NCBI GenBank assembly: GCA_045598105.1
Contig: JAZLLK010000088.1
Span: 12,523 to 76,522, forward strand
Reading direction: 5' to 3'
Length of the DNA: 64,000 nucleotides
Source of the DNA: UBA1205 sp045598105
GTDB lineage: Bacteria; Bacteroidota; Bacteroidia; Bacteroidales; WCHB1-69
Shown in pieces: positions 1 through 9,648 of this stretch. The notes beneath the pieces are model-generated. The model was not told the origin of the DNA, made no database searches, and worked only from the letters and a program-made list of their open reading frames with translations. A program made the translations under genes and the position numbers. Within the stretch, counting starts at the first letter, position 1; each line of letters opens with the position of its first letter.

Positions 1-689
1 CTCCATGGTTTTATTCTTCGGGCCAAATACAAAAACGGAGTGTCACATAGGGCTACTATGGCTTTAATAAGGTAAGTGGTCCAGCATAAGGTAATCAGGT
101 GCTTTGTGTCAAATACCCCCGCAAAGGCTATAAGGGTGAATACTACCGTATCTACCAGCTGACTTATAAGGGTGGACCCGTTGTTCCTTAACCACAATAG
201 CCTGCTGCTGTTTCCGGTGAGCCTCCACCATATATGGTATAGCTGTATGTCCAATGATTGTGATATGGCGTATGAAAATATACTGGCTATTGCCATACGC
301 GGCATAAGACCAAATAAAGCCTGCAAGTGAGGCATAATAAAATCATATTTATTGGGAACAAATGCTATAATTACCTGAGTGGAAGCTACCCATATAAGCG
401 TGGTAAACAGCCCTATGTATACCGACTTTTTGGCGGCAGCCTTTCCGTAGTTTTCACTCAATATATCCGTTACCAAAAACGAACTGGCATACATGGCATT
501 GCCTAAAGTGAGCTCTATTCCGAACATATCGCATTGCACTATGGCTTCTATATTGGCTATTATTACGCTGAGCGCCGTCCATATATATAACCCGGCTTTG
601 CCAAATACGGAATAGGCTACACTTACCCCTCCACAATATATTACTATTGTGGTAAAAAATAGTAAAGTGTTCAATATGTTATCGTTCAT
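1..689 (-). CDS. yhhQ: Queuosine precursor transporter (YhhQ/VUT family), C-terminus beyond the window
   Basis: The frame opens at ATG 689 on the minus strand and is still open at base 1, so about 229 N-terminal residues are present and the end is missing. The translation is strongly hydrophobic, with about six likely membrane helices. Residues 70-83 read SFLVTDILSENYGK, the signature stretch of the YhhQ/VUT family; a later WLRNNGSTLISQLVDT stretch is also typical. Family members import queuine or preQ precursors for tRNA queuosine modification across the inner membrane. A TATCTTTG promoter element lies 30 bp upstream. The family assignment is firm; the exact substrate is inferred from the family. 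Confidence 0.87.
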   Translation of the reverse strand, partial: MNDNILNTLLFFTTIVIYCGGVSVAYSVFGKAGLYIWTALSVIIANIEAIVQCDMFGIELTLGNAMYASSFLVTDILSENYGKAAAKKSVYIGLFTTLIWVASTQVIIAFVPNKYDFIMPHLQALFGLMPRMAIASIFSYAISQSLDIQLYHIWWRLTGNSSRLLWLRNNGSTLISQLVDTVVFTLIAFAGVFDTKHLITLCWTTYLIKAIVALCDTPFLYLARRIKPW

Positions 690-718
690 GCGTATACGTG
701 TGCTGCGTGTATAAAAAG

Positions 719-726
719 CAAAGATA
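719..726 (-). promoter_or_regulatory. -7 promoter element of yhhQ
   Basis: Read on the minus strand this is TATCTTTG, matching the Bacteroidota consensus TAnnTTTG. It ends 30 bp before the yhhQ start. The -33 element is not clear. Confidence 0.6.
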
Positions 727-988
727 ACATTTTTTTTTCATACGCCAATGTGTCGCTCCTGTTTTTTAAAATACCAATTCCTAAAAAAAATTATAACAGC
801 TATGCTCGCTATTTTATATAATATAATATGTTATATAAAAATAATATAAATATATATATTATTATTTTTTTGCATAGTATTTATTGTAATATATTGTTAA
901 TACTAATATTAATGTTGTTTTGTAGGGGTGAAAGAGTAAAAACAAAGTTCGTACCAATCTTTCTTGCCCGCGGTATGCATAAAAATGC

Positions 989-996
989 TACTTTTG
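989..996 (+). promoter_or_regulatory. -7 promoter element of purN
   Basis: TACTTTTG matches TAnnTTTG. A TTG at 964-966 is a possible -33 element, with a spacer of 22 bp. The purN start lies 63 bp downstream. Confidence 0.6.
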
Positions 997-1059
997 CACT
1001 TTAATTAAAGTAAAGGCACTATACATATAATTAAGTAACCGTATATATATCTTTCGCAC

Positions 1060-1629
1060 ATGAAAAAAGTAGTATTATTTGCCTCCGGCAATGGCACTAA
1101 CGTACAACAGATAGCCGAATATTTTATGGCAGATTCCCAAGTACAAATGTCGTATTTGTTCTGTAATAAAAAAAATGCCTACGTTTTGGAGCGTGCCCGC
1201 AACCTGGGCATGCCTTCCATGATAATTGACAGAGAGTCGTTTTATCATACACCGCAGGTGTTCCACATGTTACAGCATATTCAGCCGGACCTGATAGTGC
1301 TGGCCGGTTTCTTGTGGCTCATGCCACAAAATATAGTGCAGGCTTTTCCGCACAAAATTATTAATATACACCCTGCATTGCTGCCTAAGTACGGCGGTAA
1401 GGGTATGTACGGGCACCATGTGCATGAGGCCGTGGTAGCCGCAGGCGAAAATATTACCGGTATTACCATACATTATGTAAATGAGCATTATGATGAGGGT
1501 AGTACCATATTTCAGGCTACCTGTGAAGTGCTCCCCACTGACACCGCCGATACCGTGGCTGCCAAAATACACCTGCTGGAAAAAGAACATTTTCCTAAGG
1601 TAATAGATAACTTACTTAGCGGGAAGTAG
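1060..1629 (+). CDS. purN: Phosphoribosylglycinamide formyltransferase (GART, PurN)
   Basis: This enzyme transfers a formyl group from 10-formyl-tetrahydrofolate to GAR in the third step of purine synthesis. At 189 residues it has the normal length for PurN. It starts with KVVLFASGNGTN, the phosphate-binding loop of the family. The catalytic Asn-His pair is in INIHPALLPKYGG, and the catalytic Asp in YDEGSTIF. The gene has its own promoter and converges on tamB, and the last 14 bp of the two genes overlap. Identification is firm. Confidence 0.95.
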   Translation: MKKVVLFASGNGTNVQQIAEYFMADSQVQMSYLFCNKKNAYVLERARNLGMPSMIIDRESFYHTPQVFHMLQHIQPDLIVLAGFLWLMPQNIVQAFPHKIINIHPALLPKYGGKGMYGHHVHEAVVAAGENITGITIHYVNEHYDEGSTIFQATCEVLPTDTADTVAAKIHLLEKEHFPKVIDNLLSGK

Positions 1630-4600
1630 TGTCGGCATTTGCACCCTGCTGCCTGTATGGCTGCTTCTTTTTGCGGGTGAACAGGTCCTTAAAGGTATTA
1701 AAGTCCTTAGAAAACGAAAAACCTATGCCCTGTGAATACTTGGAAGTGTATTCCAGCTTGTCCTGCTGATTGGTTACGTTAAAAGCTTTCACTTTCAATG
1801 CCCCGTCTTTGGTTATTTTATATTCGGCCGTAATATCACCCAAAAACCGGTCACTATTGTCTATATCCTTTTGGTCTAATACACCCAGTGAGGTTTTTAT
1901 GGTAAGCCTGTTGTTTAAAAAACTGCCTCCCACGTCCACACTGTATTCGTTTTCGGCATTATCTTCATTGGACCTGTAGGCTACCCTTACGTCTAAATTG
2001 TCGGATATGGATGATACAAACTTATTGATTTGATACGATACCAACTCACTTATGGAGTATCCTATACCACTGTTGATAGTGCTGCCGGCCGTGGCCGCAT
2101 CATTGGATTCAAACATACCTAAAAACAACACCGCCACCATTTGTTTCACCATTTCCTCCCTGTCAGAAGTATCTATACTGTTATATACTATGGTCTTTAT
2201 GTTTTCATCGGCATCGGGCATGTCAAAACTGAAATTGAAGTCGGGCTTGAGTAAATTGCCTTTCAAACTCAATATATTGTTCACCGACACAGGCCTATAG
2301 CTGCCCTGTTCCTCATTGCCGCTTACCAAATTGTTAACAGATACCTTGGTGGATTGTATGGCCTTCACGTCCATGGTGCCCTTGGGGTCGCCCGTCCATG
2401 ATATGGTGCCGCCGTTTTGCAATTTAAAACTCCGCGTGAGTATGTCCCCATAAGCTATGTTGAATACCCCGTCAGAAAGAGTATATACTCCATATATGTT
2501 AAATCCCGTTTCAGGCGATACATTCAATTCTACCGTGCCTGCACCCCTTCCTATAATGGTGCCGCCTATGGAAGGATCCAAATTTACCCTCACTATGGCC
2601 TCGGGTGTAGCCTTTATTTTCATGTTCACACCTATATTGGTGCCCGAAGCATTGAATTCCTCATCCTTCTTTTCATTGTACGGACTTACAAATGTTATCA
2701 CCTTGCTCTCATCAGCCGATGTGCTCCAGTCAAATAACAGACTTATGTCTGTTTTGGGTTCGGTATTTACGTCGGCATTTATTTGTATAATGTCGCCGGC
2801 TTGCCCTTTCATACTTATATTACCGGTTACAAAGGCTTTGCCGTAGAATAAGTTGTTGTCCTTGAGCGTGGTATTAAGCGCTAAAGCATTCGATGCCCGC
2901 ATGCGGAGATTGAGCCCCCAATTCTTCAGCTTGTGGTGGGTAATCATGCCGTTTACAGCTATTTTATTATTGTACATGTCGCTCACCGTTACATTGTTAA
3001 ATATGAATCCGGTATCTACAAAACTTATGGTCTTGTTATGTATGGTGTATTCCGTTTTCAGGTAGTCTATGCCCATTACACCCGAATGTACCGTAACTTC
3101 ACCTAACAGTTTGGGGTCCCTTACAGGTCCTTTAAAACTAAGTGTGCCGGTACCATAGCCTTCCAATTTGTACGCAAACGATTTTAAATAAGGCTCCAAC
3201 GTCTTTAAGTTAAAGTTGCGTATGTCGCCATCCAAATCTATATACTTGTTCAACGGGTCAAAATACCCGTTGATATTGGTAAGCCTGTCTTCCTTGGTGC
3301 TGTCCATATACAAATCGGCATTAATAAACAACTTGCTTACCTGACTTTGCCACATAGTACGGGCATCCAAAAACCCGAGCGGAGCATCGTTGAAGTAAAA
3401 ATCTTTTACCTCTATGCCCGAGCCTACGGCAAACTGTTTTTTATTACTTGTATTAAGTATGCCTCCCTTACCTGTAGCACTGCCTTGCAATGTAATATTG
3501 AACCTGTTAAGAAATATATTCAGCATGCCCAATTCTATATTGTTAAAATCAAAGAAAATGGCTTCTTCATTTTGGGCGTTAGCCTGACTATATACCTGTA
3601 ACGAACGGTCGTTATGCGAGCGTATGCCAAAATTGTCCACATGTATTAAATTGGGCGAAAATACCACCCTATTGAACGTGTCTAACAGAAACGATTCTTC
3701 GTTCCATAGCACCGAGCCGTTGGTGAGGGATACAAACAAATGTTTGCTGTTCCAAAATCCGGCCATGCCTTCCATATATACGTCTTCCAATTTGTTTATA
3801 CTGTTGCCCAATGCATTGGCAGTAAATGTGATAGTGTCGGTGCTTATGACGGATTTCAACTTTATATGGTTAATGTCATTGAGCGTGTCGTTGGCCTTGA
3901 ACTGAAACCCCGAACAGGATATATTCACATCCATATTCTGTCGGTCCGATGAACTCTTCACCTCTATATCCCTTAAGCACTGCTTTTTCAATTGTAATAC
4001 AGGTATATTGGCGTCCAGTAGTATTTCATTGTCCAGCTCGCACAGGTACGCATTAAGTGACAAGCCTTCGGCAAAAGTAATTTGAGGTAAAAACAATTCT
4101 ATTACCGGTAGCGAATGCTCCATGTGCGCCGATGCATATAAAGTTTGCACAGGCGTGCCTTCTTCCATCTGCGGCATAGGTATGAGCGACGGCAAATAGG
4201 TATGTAATGTGTGCTTACAGGCATTAATGATGTTCCTGTATTGAAAATCACCATACAATTTGGCTTCCAATATATCGGAACTTATCATTATATCCTGCTT
4301 ATTGTCAGTGTACTGCTCGGTAGTTACTGTAATATCCGGTATATAGTATGTTACATTATTTTCAGCATAAGCTATGCGGCTGAGTGTTAAATCGCCATAT
4401 AGCGAATCCAGCGTGCGGCCGGCCATGTTTACTTCCACATGTGTGCCTATACAGGCATTGGAATCCATGCGGAATAATTTTAATTTGCTTAAATTAATAT
4501 TACGTATGTCCGATGTGAAATTATATACCGGCGTTTCCTTGTCAAAGTCCACCAAGCCGTCAAATTCTATATTAAAATTGCTGTCAGGACATTCTATATG

Positions 4601-6076
4601 CCCGTTGAATTGCCTGTTTCCTGCATCACCTTGCAGGGATATATTATGTATATAGGTGCCTTTGAAATTAATAGCCTGTATGTTACCTTTAATACGGGTG
4701 CTCATGTCGGCTATTTTTACACCATGACCTTCCAGACTTATGTTGCCGCTAATGTCACCCAGCATGTCGGTTTTTAGCAGCGTGCCCAGTTGCAGACTCT
4801 GCACGTTCACCTCTCCGTTATAAGTCAGCTTTTTATCGGCATAGTTACAATCGGCATTGCATGTAAAGTCGCCCATGTTGCTTTTTCCTTCCAATTTGGT
4901 GTAAAAGTTATTGTACGTACCGTCAAATACACCCTGCACATATAGCTGTTTTAGTTGCAGCAACCGGGTGGGTATGCGGATACTTTTGCCTTGCGGCAAA
5001 CGAAATGCCGCCACATCCTTCATATCTGCCTTCAACTGATGACAGTTTACGTCTATATGCGTCTGCTTTATATGCGGAAGCCCCTTGCAGTGTATGTCGC
5101 CTATAAAACAGGTAAAAGGCGATATGGCCACACGGGCATCACTCAGCTTTATGTCGGCCAGCGGCCCCGTGAGTTGCCCGTATATATCCGTCATATTAGG
5201 CATGCCCTGCATAGAACGTACAAAATACGACAAATCTGCCGTGTTAAAATGCGAAGAATGAAGACAGGTATTGAAAATTATATCCTCCTCAAAATTTTTA
5301 AAACTTTTATAATTCTCAAAGTTAAAACCAAAATCCATGTTTACATCACTGCCGTTGGCTGTGGTAAAATGTGTGGCATGACTGTATATACCATGTTTCC
5401 ACAATTCCAGCCTGCCTTTATATGCAGTTAACTCAAATCCCGACCGCTCCCTGCATCTTAACTCGTCTATGTAAAAATTGAGACTGTCACCTACTATTAT
5501 CATCTGCTCCATTTTGGTGTTGATATCAGTGAGTATCATATTGCTGTAGTTCCATAATCCCGGCTCGTCCTCGCCGGCACGGTTGTCATTACGTAAGTGA
5601 TATTTACTGTTACACAAAGTAAGATGCTGAAAGTTGATGACCATTTTCTGCGGCTTGGGCTTGTTACTTTTGAAAAAATCAATAAAAAACCGCATGTTCA
5701 TATCATTTTCACCTTCATAGGTACGCATGTATACATCAGCACTGTCTATATATACATTGTTGAACTCCATGTAGCGGGATTTAAATATGGGAAAATCCAT
5801 GCGAACATGGTCCGCCGATATTAAATTGTTGCCTTTTTGGTCACATATTTGCAGCCCTTTTACAACTATTTTTAAATTAAAGTCTATTCTTAACCGGTCT
5901 ATGCTTATATCCGTCTGCATTTTTTTTGCCAGTAAGCGGGTGGCCTGTTTGCCCGCCATAGTTTGCACCGTAGGTATACATAAAGAGCCTAACACTATAA
6001 TAATCAACCCTATAAGGCAGACCATTGTAATGCCCGTTACTTTGCCCGTTTTCTTTAATGCAAACTTTATATTCAT
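1616..6076 (-). CDS. tamB: TamB-like translocation and assembly module protein (DUF490)
   Basis: At 1486 residues this has the size of TamB/YtfN, a periplasm-spanning beta-groove protein that links inner and outer membranes and is implicated in outer-membrane protein assembly and phospholipid transfer. One membrane helix at about residues 13-37 anchors the N-terminus. The middle is long, repetitive beta structure. The C-terminal ~400 residues carry the DUF490 pattern, including GVYTLSDGVFNIAYGDI and NGGTISWTGDP. The partner TamA (a BamA-like barrel) is not in the window. The start at 6076 gives a good membrane anchor and follows a TACCTTTG promoter. The long plus-strand open frames inside it are shadows. 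Confidence 0.9.
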   Translation of the reverse strand: MNIKFALKKTGKVTGITMVCLIGLIIIVLGSLCIPTVQTMAGKQATRLLAKKMQTDISIDRLRIDFNLKIVVKGLQICDQKGNNLISADHVRMDFPIFKSRYMEFNNVYIDSADVYMRTYEGENDMNMRFFIDFFKSNKPKPQKMVINFQHLTLCNSKYHLRNDNRAGEDEPGLWNYSNMILTDINTKMEQMIIVGDSLNFYIDELRCRERSGFELTAYKGRLELWKHGIYSHATHFTTANGSDVNMDFGFNFENYKSFKNFEEDIIFNTCLHSSHFNTADLSYFVRSMQGMPNMTDIYGQLTGPLADIKLSDARVAISPFTCFIGDIHCKGLPHIKQTHIDVNCHQLKADMKDVAAFRLPQGKSIRIPTRLLQLKQLYVQGVFDGTYNNFYTKLEGKSNMGDFTCNADCNYADKKLTYNGEVNVQSLQLGTLLKTDMLGDISGNISLEGHGVKIADMSTRIKGNIQAINFKGTYIHNISLQGDAGNRQFNGHIECPDSNFNIEFDGLVDFDKETPVYNFTSDIRNINLSKLKLFRMDSNACIGTHVEVNMAGRTLDSLYGDLTLSRIAYAENNVTYYIPDITVTTEQYTDNKQDIMISSDILEAKLYGDFQYRNIINACKHTLHTYLPSLIPMPQMEEGTPVQTLYASAHMEHSLPVIELFLPQITFAEGLSLNAYLCELDNEILLDANIPVLQLKKQCLRDIEVKSSSDRQNMDVNISCSGFQFKANDTLNDINHIKLKSVISTDTITFTANALGNSINKLEDVYMEGMAGFWNSKHLFVSLTNGSVLWNEESFLLDTFNRVVFSPNLIHVDNFGIRSHNDRSLQVYSQANAQNEEAIFFDFNNIELGMLNIFLNRFNITLQGSATGKGGILNTSNKKQFAVGSGIEVKDFYFNDAPLGFLDARTMWQSQVSKLFINADLYMDSTKEDRLTNINGYFDPLNKYIDLDGDIRNFNLKTLEPYLKSFAYKLEGYGTGTLSFKGPVRDPKLLGEVTVHSGVMGIDYLKTEYTIHNKTISFVDTGFIFNNVTVSDMYNNKIAVNGMITHHKLKNWGLNLRMRASNALALNTTLKDNNLFYGKAFVTGNISMKGQAGDIIQINADVNTEPKTDISLLFDWSTSADESKVITFVSPYNEKKDEEFNASGTNIGVNMKIKATPEAIVRVNLDPSIGGTIIGRGAGTVELNVSPETGFNIYGVYTLSDGVFNIAYGDILTRSFKLQNGGTISWTGDPKGTMDVKAIQSTKVSVNNLVSGNEEQGSYRPVSVNNILSLKGNLLKPDFNFSFDMPDADENIKTIVYNSIDTSDREEMVKQMVAVLFLGMFESNDAATAGSTINSGIGYSISELVSYQINKFVSSISDNLDVRVAYRSNEDNAENEYSVDVGGSFLNNRLTIKTSLGVLDQKDIDNSDRFLGDITAEYKITKDGALKVKAFNVTNQQDKLEYTSKYSQGIGFSFSKDFNTFKDLFTRKKKQPYRQQGANADTTSR

Positions 6077-6115
6077 TATTATCCTATAATACTAATAAAT
6101 ACAATTATTCTGCCA

Positions 6116-6123
6116 CAAAGGTA
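6116..6123 (-). promoter_or_regulatory. -7 promoter element of tamB
   Basis: Minus-strand TACCTTTG, 40 bp before the tamB start, matches TAnnTTTG. Confidence 0.6.
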
Positions 6124-6308
6124 AAAAAAATACATTTTATACCTGATATTTTTTTTTATTTTGTATTAACTTACTTTTGTTTATTCCTTTTTGGTGAACA
6201 GTCGTGGCCTGTAAAAGGGAACAGAAATGGAATAATGTGATGCAATGTGTTGAAAATTATGTAATTATTATATTTTTGAAAAAAATGTCGCGGTATTGGG
6301 TTTTTTGC

Positions 6309-6316
6309 TAATTTTG
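6309..6316 (+). promoter_or_regulatory. -7 promoter element of the 6351 gene pair
   Basis: TAATTTTG matches TAnnTTTG and ends 34 bp before the start codon at 6351. Confidence 0.55.
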
Positions 6317-6350
6317 CCGTCCCTTGTTGTAGGAATGTAATTACTGTAAC

Positions 6351-7454
6351 ATGAACGTTTGGAAGAGTTTAACCGTAAAACAAAAAATATATCAGGTATG
6401 CGTGCACCTGTTGGCAGCCGTAGGGGTGGCCATAATAGGTGCGTGGGCTTTATATCAGCTGGGTGCCAGTAATAATAGTGGCCACATAGATAGGAATAAC
6501 AGGTATTTAGCCAATTATAAAAACATGCAGCCCGTTGATAGTACTAATGAGCAGGCAGTGCGTATGGAGCACTATTTGGATATGGTGCTGCTGAGTAAAA
6601 TATATCCTCATAATGCCATGCAAATATATTTGGCCGACCGTTATGGTGATAATCCAGAGGCCATACGCCGTATGATGTATGCCGTGAATGTATATTTACA
6701 GCACGATACTGCCGCCTCGGCGTATAATACCGCCAAACAACGCATAGCCGATATATATGCCGGATTTCACGTTAATCCTCAATGCGGTAATGCTATTCCG
6801 TGGATGAACGATTCCAACTGGGCCGTGCTCAAGATTGCCCTGGCTAAAGATACAGCCGCCATACGTAAAGCTGCCGCCCTCACCGGCGTGGATGCCCGCC
6901 TTATAGCCGGATGTACCGTGGGTGAGCAAATACGCCTGTTTAATACCAAACGTGAAGAAATTAAGCAGCATTTGGGCCCGGTAGCTATGACAGTGCAATC
7001 ACAGTTTTCCTATGGTGTAAACGGTATAAAGGAGCCTACCGCCATACGTGTTGAACGCCAGCTTAAAGATAGTACCTCTCCTTTCTATATGGGTAAAGCG
7101 TATGAGCATCTGCTGGATTTTAACACCGAAGATACCACACAGGAGCGGCGTAACCGCCTTACCGACTGGCATCACCATTTATACTCCTACATATATACCG
7201 CCTGCATACTTAAGCAAACTATGCTGCAGTGGAAGCGGGCCGGTTACGATATTTCCGACCGCCCCGATATATTGTACACCCTGTTTAATTTGGGTTTTAA
7301 TGCCTCACAGCCCCACGCCGACCCGCAATGTGGCGGTTCGTCCATACGGGTAAATGATAAGGTATATACCTTTGGCGGCTTGGGGTATGATTTTTTCTAC
7401 TCCGGTGAGTTGGCACAGGAATTTCCCGTGAGCAGGCATTTATTTAAAGATTAA
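6351..7454 (+). CDS. Membrane-anchored protein, possibly lysozyme/transglycosylase-like
   Basis: This 367-residue protein has one N-terminal membrane helix (about residues 15-36) and a large soluble part that should face the periplasm. The C-terminal half looks conserved in style: TVGEQIRLFNTKREE, QSQFSYGVNGIKEPTA, DILYTLFNLGFNAS, DPQCGGSSI and TFGGLGYDFFYSGEL. The early Glu in an alpha-helical context and the YGV-GIKEPTA segment recall muramidase-like folds, but this is only an impression and no family can be named with certainty. The next gene begins 7 bp after its stop, so the two are surely co-transcribed and probably work together in the envelope. Confidence 0.6.
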   Translation: MNVWKSLTVKQKIYQVCVHLLAAVGVAIIGAWALYQLGASNNSGHIDRNNRYLANYKNMQPVDSTNEQAVRMEHYLDMVLLSKIYPHNAMQIYLADRYGDNPEAIRRMMYAVNVYLQHDTAASAYNTAKQRIADIYAGFHVNPQCGNAIPWMNDSNWAVLKIALAKDTAAIRKAAALTGVDARLIAGCTVGEQIRLFNTKREEIKQHLGPVAMTVQSQFSYGVNGIKEPTAIRVERQLKDSTSPFYMGKAYEHLLDFNTEDTTQERRNRLTDWHHHLYSYIYTACILKQTMLQWKRAGYDISDRPDILYTLFNLGFNASQPHADPQCGGSSIRVNDKVYTFGGLGYDFFYSGELAQEFPVSRHLFKD

Positions 7455-7461
7455 TATAAAT

Positions 7462-8193
7462 ATGAATATGAAACATTGGCAGGTGTGCATAGCTGCCCTT
7501 TTACTTATAGCCGGCAGCGTGTGCGTGGCAGCGTGGCGTAGCTGTAATACGACCACAAATGAGCCTGTTAGTATAGATACTACAGGTGAACTTGTAGCGT
7601 ACTATCCTTCTTTTTCCTCTATCAGGCTGGTATGCGGTAACATGCCTTATAACGACAGCTCCGTGGTGCTGTGCGCCGAGGCCGCATATACCCATGCCAT
7701 ATTACGTACATTCTCACACGCCAATATCGACGGTGACCACGTGAGTAACGGCGTGCGTTATGCCGGTGCTGAATGTACCGATAATACAGGCCGATTTGTG
7801 TACTATAACCACCAATGGAAGTTTGTAAACGATACCGCCAATACCGAATTGGACTCCGCAACCCTTGACACCTGCGGTATGGGCTTTGGCCAAAGCATGG
7901 TAATATATAATAAGAACGTAGTAAAACCTGTGCGTAGCCTAAAGCAGGTTGCCCATTTTCGCTGCCTGTGTGAAAAAGATAACCGCTTGTGTATCATAGA
8001 TAGTAAAGATACTATTACCTTTGGACATTTTATATATCTTTTGGCCGCCTACGGCGTAAATAATGCCATTTACTTAGATATGGGCCGCGGATGGAATCAC
8101 TCGTGGTACCGCCACGCCGATGGCACTTTGGTGGAAATATATCCTAAAAAACACCCGTTTTGCACTAATTGGATAGCCTTTGTAAAGGAATAA
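7462..8193 (+). CDS. Secreted phosphodiester-glycosidase-like (NAGPA/DUF2233-type) protein
   Basis: This 243-residue protein starts with an export signal or anchor (about residues 5-26). Its C-terminal half resembles NAGPA/DUF2233 proteins: a GMGFGQSMVIYNKN segment, then an Arg-containing strand, CIIDSKDTITFGHF, and GVNNAIYLDMGRGWN, which parallels the A-x-LDGG motif of that family. The first half has FSHANIDGDHVSNGVRY and NTGRFVYYN, comparable to the NAGFF region. Known members remove sugars from phosphodiester linkages. It has several cysteines, unusual for this window, that may form disulfides. It is the second gene of a two-gene unit. The family call is an inference without a search. Confidence 0.6.
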   Translation: MNMKHWQVCIAALLLIAGSVCVAAWRSCNTTTNEPVSIDTTGELVAYYPSFSSIRLVCGNMPYNDSSVVLCAEAAYTHAILRTFSHANIDGDHVSNGVRYAGAECTDNTGRFVYYNHQWKFVNDTANTELDSATLDTCGMGFGQSMVIYNKNVVKPVRSLKQVAHFRCLCEKDNRLCIIDSKDTITFGHFIYLLAAYGVNNAIYLDMGRGWNHSWYRHADGTLVEIYPKKHPFCTNWIAFVKE

Positions 8194-8378
8194 ATGCACG
8201 CCATTGCCCGCATTGTGGTACCAAAATTAGCCTTTTTTGTGCATAAACATAAAATTTATCAACATTAAAATGGTGAAAAATAAGACTGCTTTGTTGAAAA
8301 TATTGTTCGTAATAAATTTATTTACTGTGTTTTGATAAAATATTGATACTTTATAAGCTTTGGTATGCAAAAAAATGG

Positions 8379-8386
8379 TACCTTTG
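8379..8386 (+). promoter_or_regulatory. -7 promoter element of the rpsF operon
   Basis: TACCTTTG matches TAnnTTTG exactly. A TTTG lies at 8359-8362. The first gene, rpsF, begins 47 bp downstream. Confidence 0.7.
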
Positions 8387-8432
8387 CAAACTAATTTTTA
8401 AGTTTAATAATTAATAATAAAACACAAAATTT

Positions 8433-8783
8433 ATGGTAAAACAATACGAAGCTGTTTTCATTATGACTCCCGTTTTATCTGAAGATCAGATGAAGGAAAC
8501 AGCACAAAAGTTTGAAAAAATCATACTTGACAATGGTGGTGAAATAGTACACCAGGAAAATTGGGGTATGAGAAAGTTAGCTTATCCTATTAAAAAGAAA
8601 TCATCAGGATTCTATCACTTATTTGAATTTAAGGCAGAAGCTTCTTTTGTTAAAGAATTTGAAATTCAGCTTAAACGTGATGAAAGAATTATGCGTTTCT
8701 TAACTGTTTCATTGGATAAAGACGCCATTGAATACAATATTAAACGTCGTGAAGGTAAAACCAATAAAAACGAACAGGAGTAA
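8433..8783 (+). CDS. rpsF: 30S ribosomal protein S6
   Basis: S6 binds the central domain of 16S rRNA as a dimer with S18. The 116-residue product shows the family start KQYEAVFIMTPVLSEDQ and the conserved WGMRKLAYPIKKKSSGFYHLFEF. It is the first gene of the conserved rpsF-rpsR-rplI unit, followed by rpsR after 5 bp. Codon use is more AT-rich and restricted than in neighbours, as expected for a highly expressed gene. Confidence 0.97.
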   Translation: MVKQYEAVFIMTPVLSEDQMKETAQKFEKIILDNGGEIVHQENWGMRKLAYPIKKKSSGFYHLFEFKAEASFVKEFEIQLKRDERIMRFLTVSLDKDAIEYNIKRREGKTNKNEQE

Positions 8784-8788
8784 TAGTT

Positions 8789-9067
8789 ATGGCACAAGCA
8801 AATACAGATATCAGATATCTTACCCCCATTGCGGTAGATGTAAAAAAGAAAAAATATTGTCGTTTTAAAAAGGCAGGTATTAAATATATAGACTATAAAG
8901 ATGCTCAATATTTATTGAGATTTGTAAATGACCAGGGTAAAATATTACCTCGTCGTCTTACCGGTACCTCATTAAAATATCAAAAGAAAGTGGCACAAGC
9001 CATTAAAAGAGCTCGTCATATAGCCATTATGCCTTACGTTGGTGACAATTTAAAAGATAACAAATAG
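8789..9067 (+). CDS. rpsR: 30S ribosomal protein S18
   Basis: S18 forms a heterodimer with S6 on the 30S platform. The 92-residue product contains the family core YCRFKKAGIKYIDYKD and ILPRRLTGTSLKYQKKVAQA, then IKRARHIAIMPYV. It has a short N-terminal and C-terminal extension typical of Bacteroidota. It lies between rpsF and rplI with gaps of 5 and 13 bp. Confidence 0.97.
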   Translation: MAQANTDIRYLTPIAVDVKKKKYCRFKKAGIKYIDYKDAQYLLRFVNDQGKILPRRLTGTSLKYQKKVAQAIKRARHIAIMPYVGDNLKDNK

Positions 9068-9068
9068 T

Positions 9069-9074
9069 AGGAGG
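9069..9074 (+). promoter_or_regulatory. Strong Shine-Dalgarno site of rplI
   Basis: AGGAGG ends 6 bp before the ATG at 9081. Such a full match is unusual in Bacteroidota, where most starts in this window have no purine-rich leader, and it fixes the rplI start. Confidence 0.6.
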
Positions 9075-9080
9075 ATAGTC

Positions 9081-9527
9081 ATGGATATAATATTAATACA
9101 AGACGTAGCCAATTTAGGCTTTGAAAACGATATAGTTACTGTAAAAAACGGTTATGCACGTAACTTTTTGTTCCCACAAAGATTAGCTATTCCCGCTACC
9201 GAATCTAATCGTAAAGTGTTAGCCGAAAACCTTAAACAAAGAGCCGGTAAATTAGCACAAATGAAAGCTGCTGCAGAAGCTATGGCTGCTAAAATTAACG
9301 ATGTTATCGTAGAAGTAAAGGTAAAAGCCACTGCCGAAGGTGGAGTATATGGTTCCGTTACCGCTCAGCAGGTAGTGGATGCTTTAAAAGAACAGCACCA
9401 AATAGAATTAGACCGTAAAAAAATAAGCATGCCTGCAGCTGTAAAAGAATTAGGTCAGTTCAAAGTGAATGTTCCTTTACATAAAGAAGTAAAAGCCGAA
9501 TTTACCTTAAATGTAGTAGCTGAATAG
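9081..9527 (+). CDS. rplI: 50S ribosomal protein L9
   Basis: L9 binds 23S rRNA near the L1 stalk. The product is 148 residues, the usual length. The N-terminal domain has DVANLGFENDIVTVKNGYARNFLFP, the long central helix is rich in Ala, Lys and Glu, and the C-terminal domain contains GGVYGSVTAQQV and LGQFKVNVPLHKEV. It is the last gene of its operon and is followed by a clear hairpin terminator. Confidence 0.97.
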   Translation: MDIILIQDVANLGFENDIVTVKNGYARNFLFPQRLAIPATESNRKVLAENLKQRAGKLAQMKAAAEAMAAKINDVIVEVKVKATAEGGVYGSVTAQQVVDALKEQHQIELDRKKISMPAAVKELGQFKVNVPLHKEVKAEFTLNVVAE

Positions 9528-9550
9528 TTGTTACTTTAAGTGAATGATAT

Positions 9551-9583
9551 AAAGCACTCTTGTTTTTAGAGTGCTTTTTTTTG
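9551..9583 (+). terminator. Rho-independent terminator of the rpsF-rpsR-rplI operon
   Basis: AAAGCACTCT (9551-9560) pairs with AGAGTGCTTT (9568-9577) around a 7-base loop, followed by a run of T. Confidence 0.9.
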
Positions 9584-9648
9584 TGCCATAAGGTACGGCA
9601 CAAAAAATATTAACTGCAGGCAGTGCCTTGCAGTAGTAAAAAAAATGC

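Larger units (their letters stand above)
690..1059. other. Intergenic region, divergent promoters, very AT-rich
   Basis: No gene is supported here. The two ends hold the promoters of yhhQ (minus) and purN (plus). Between about 780 and 925 the sequence is nearly all A and T, with stretches such as ATATAATATGTTATATAA, which may be curved or easily melted. No RNA gene or repeat unit was recognised. Confidence 0.6.
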
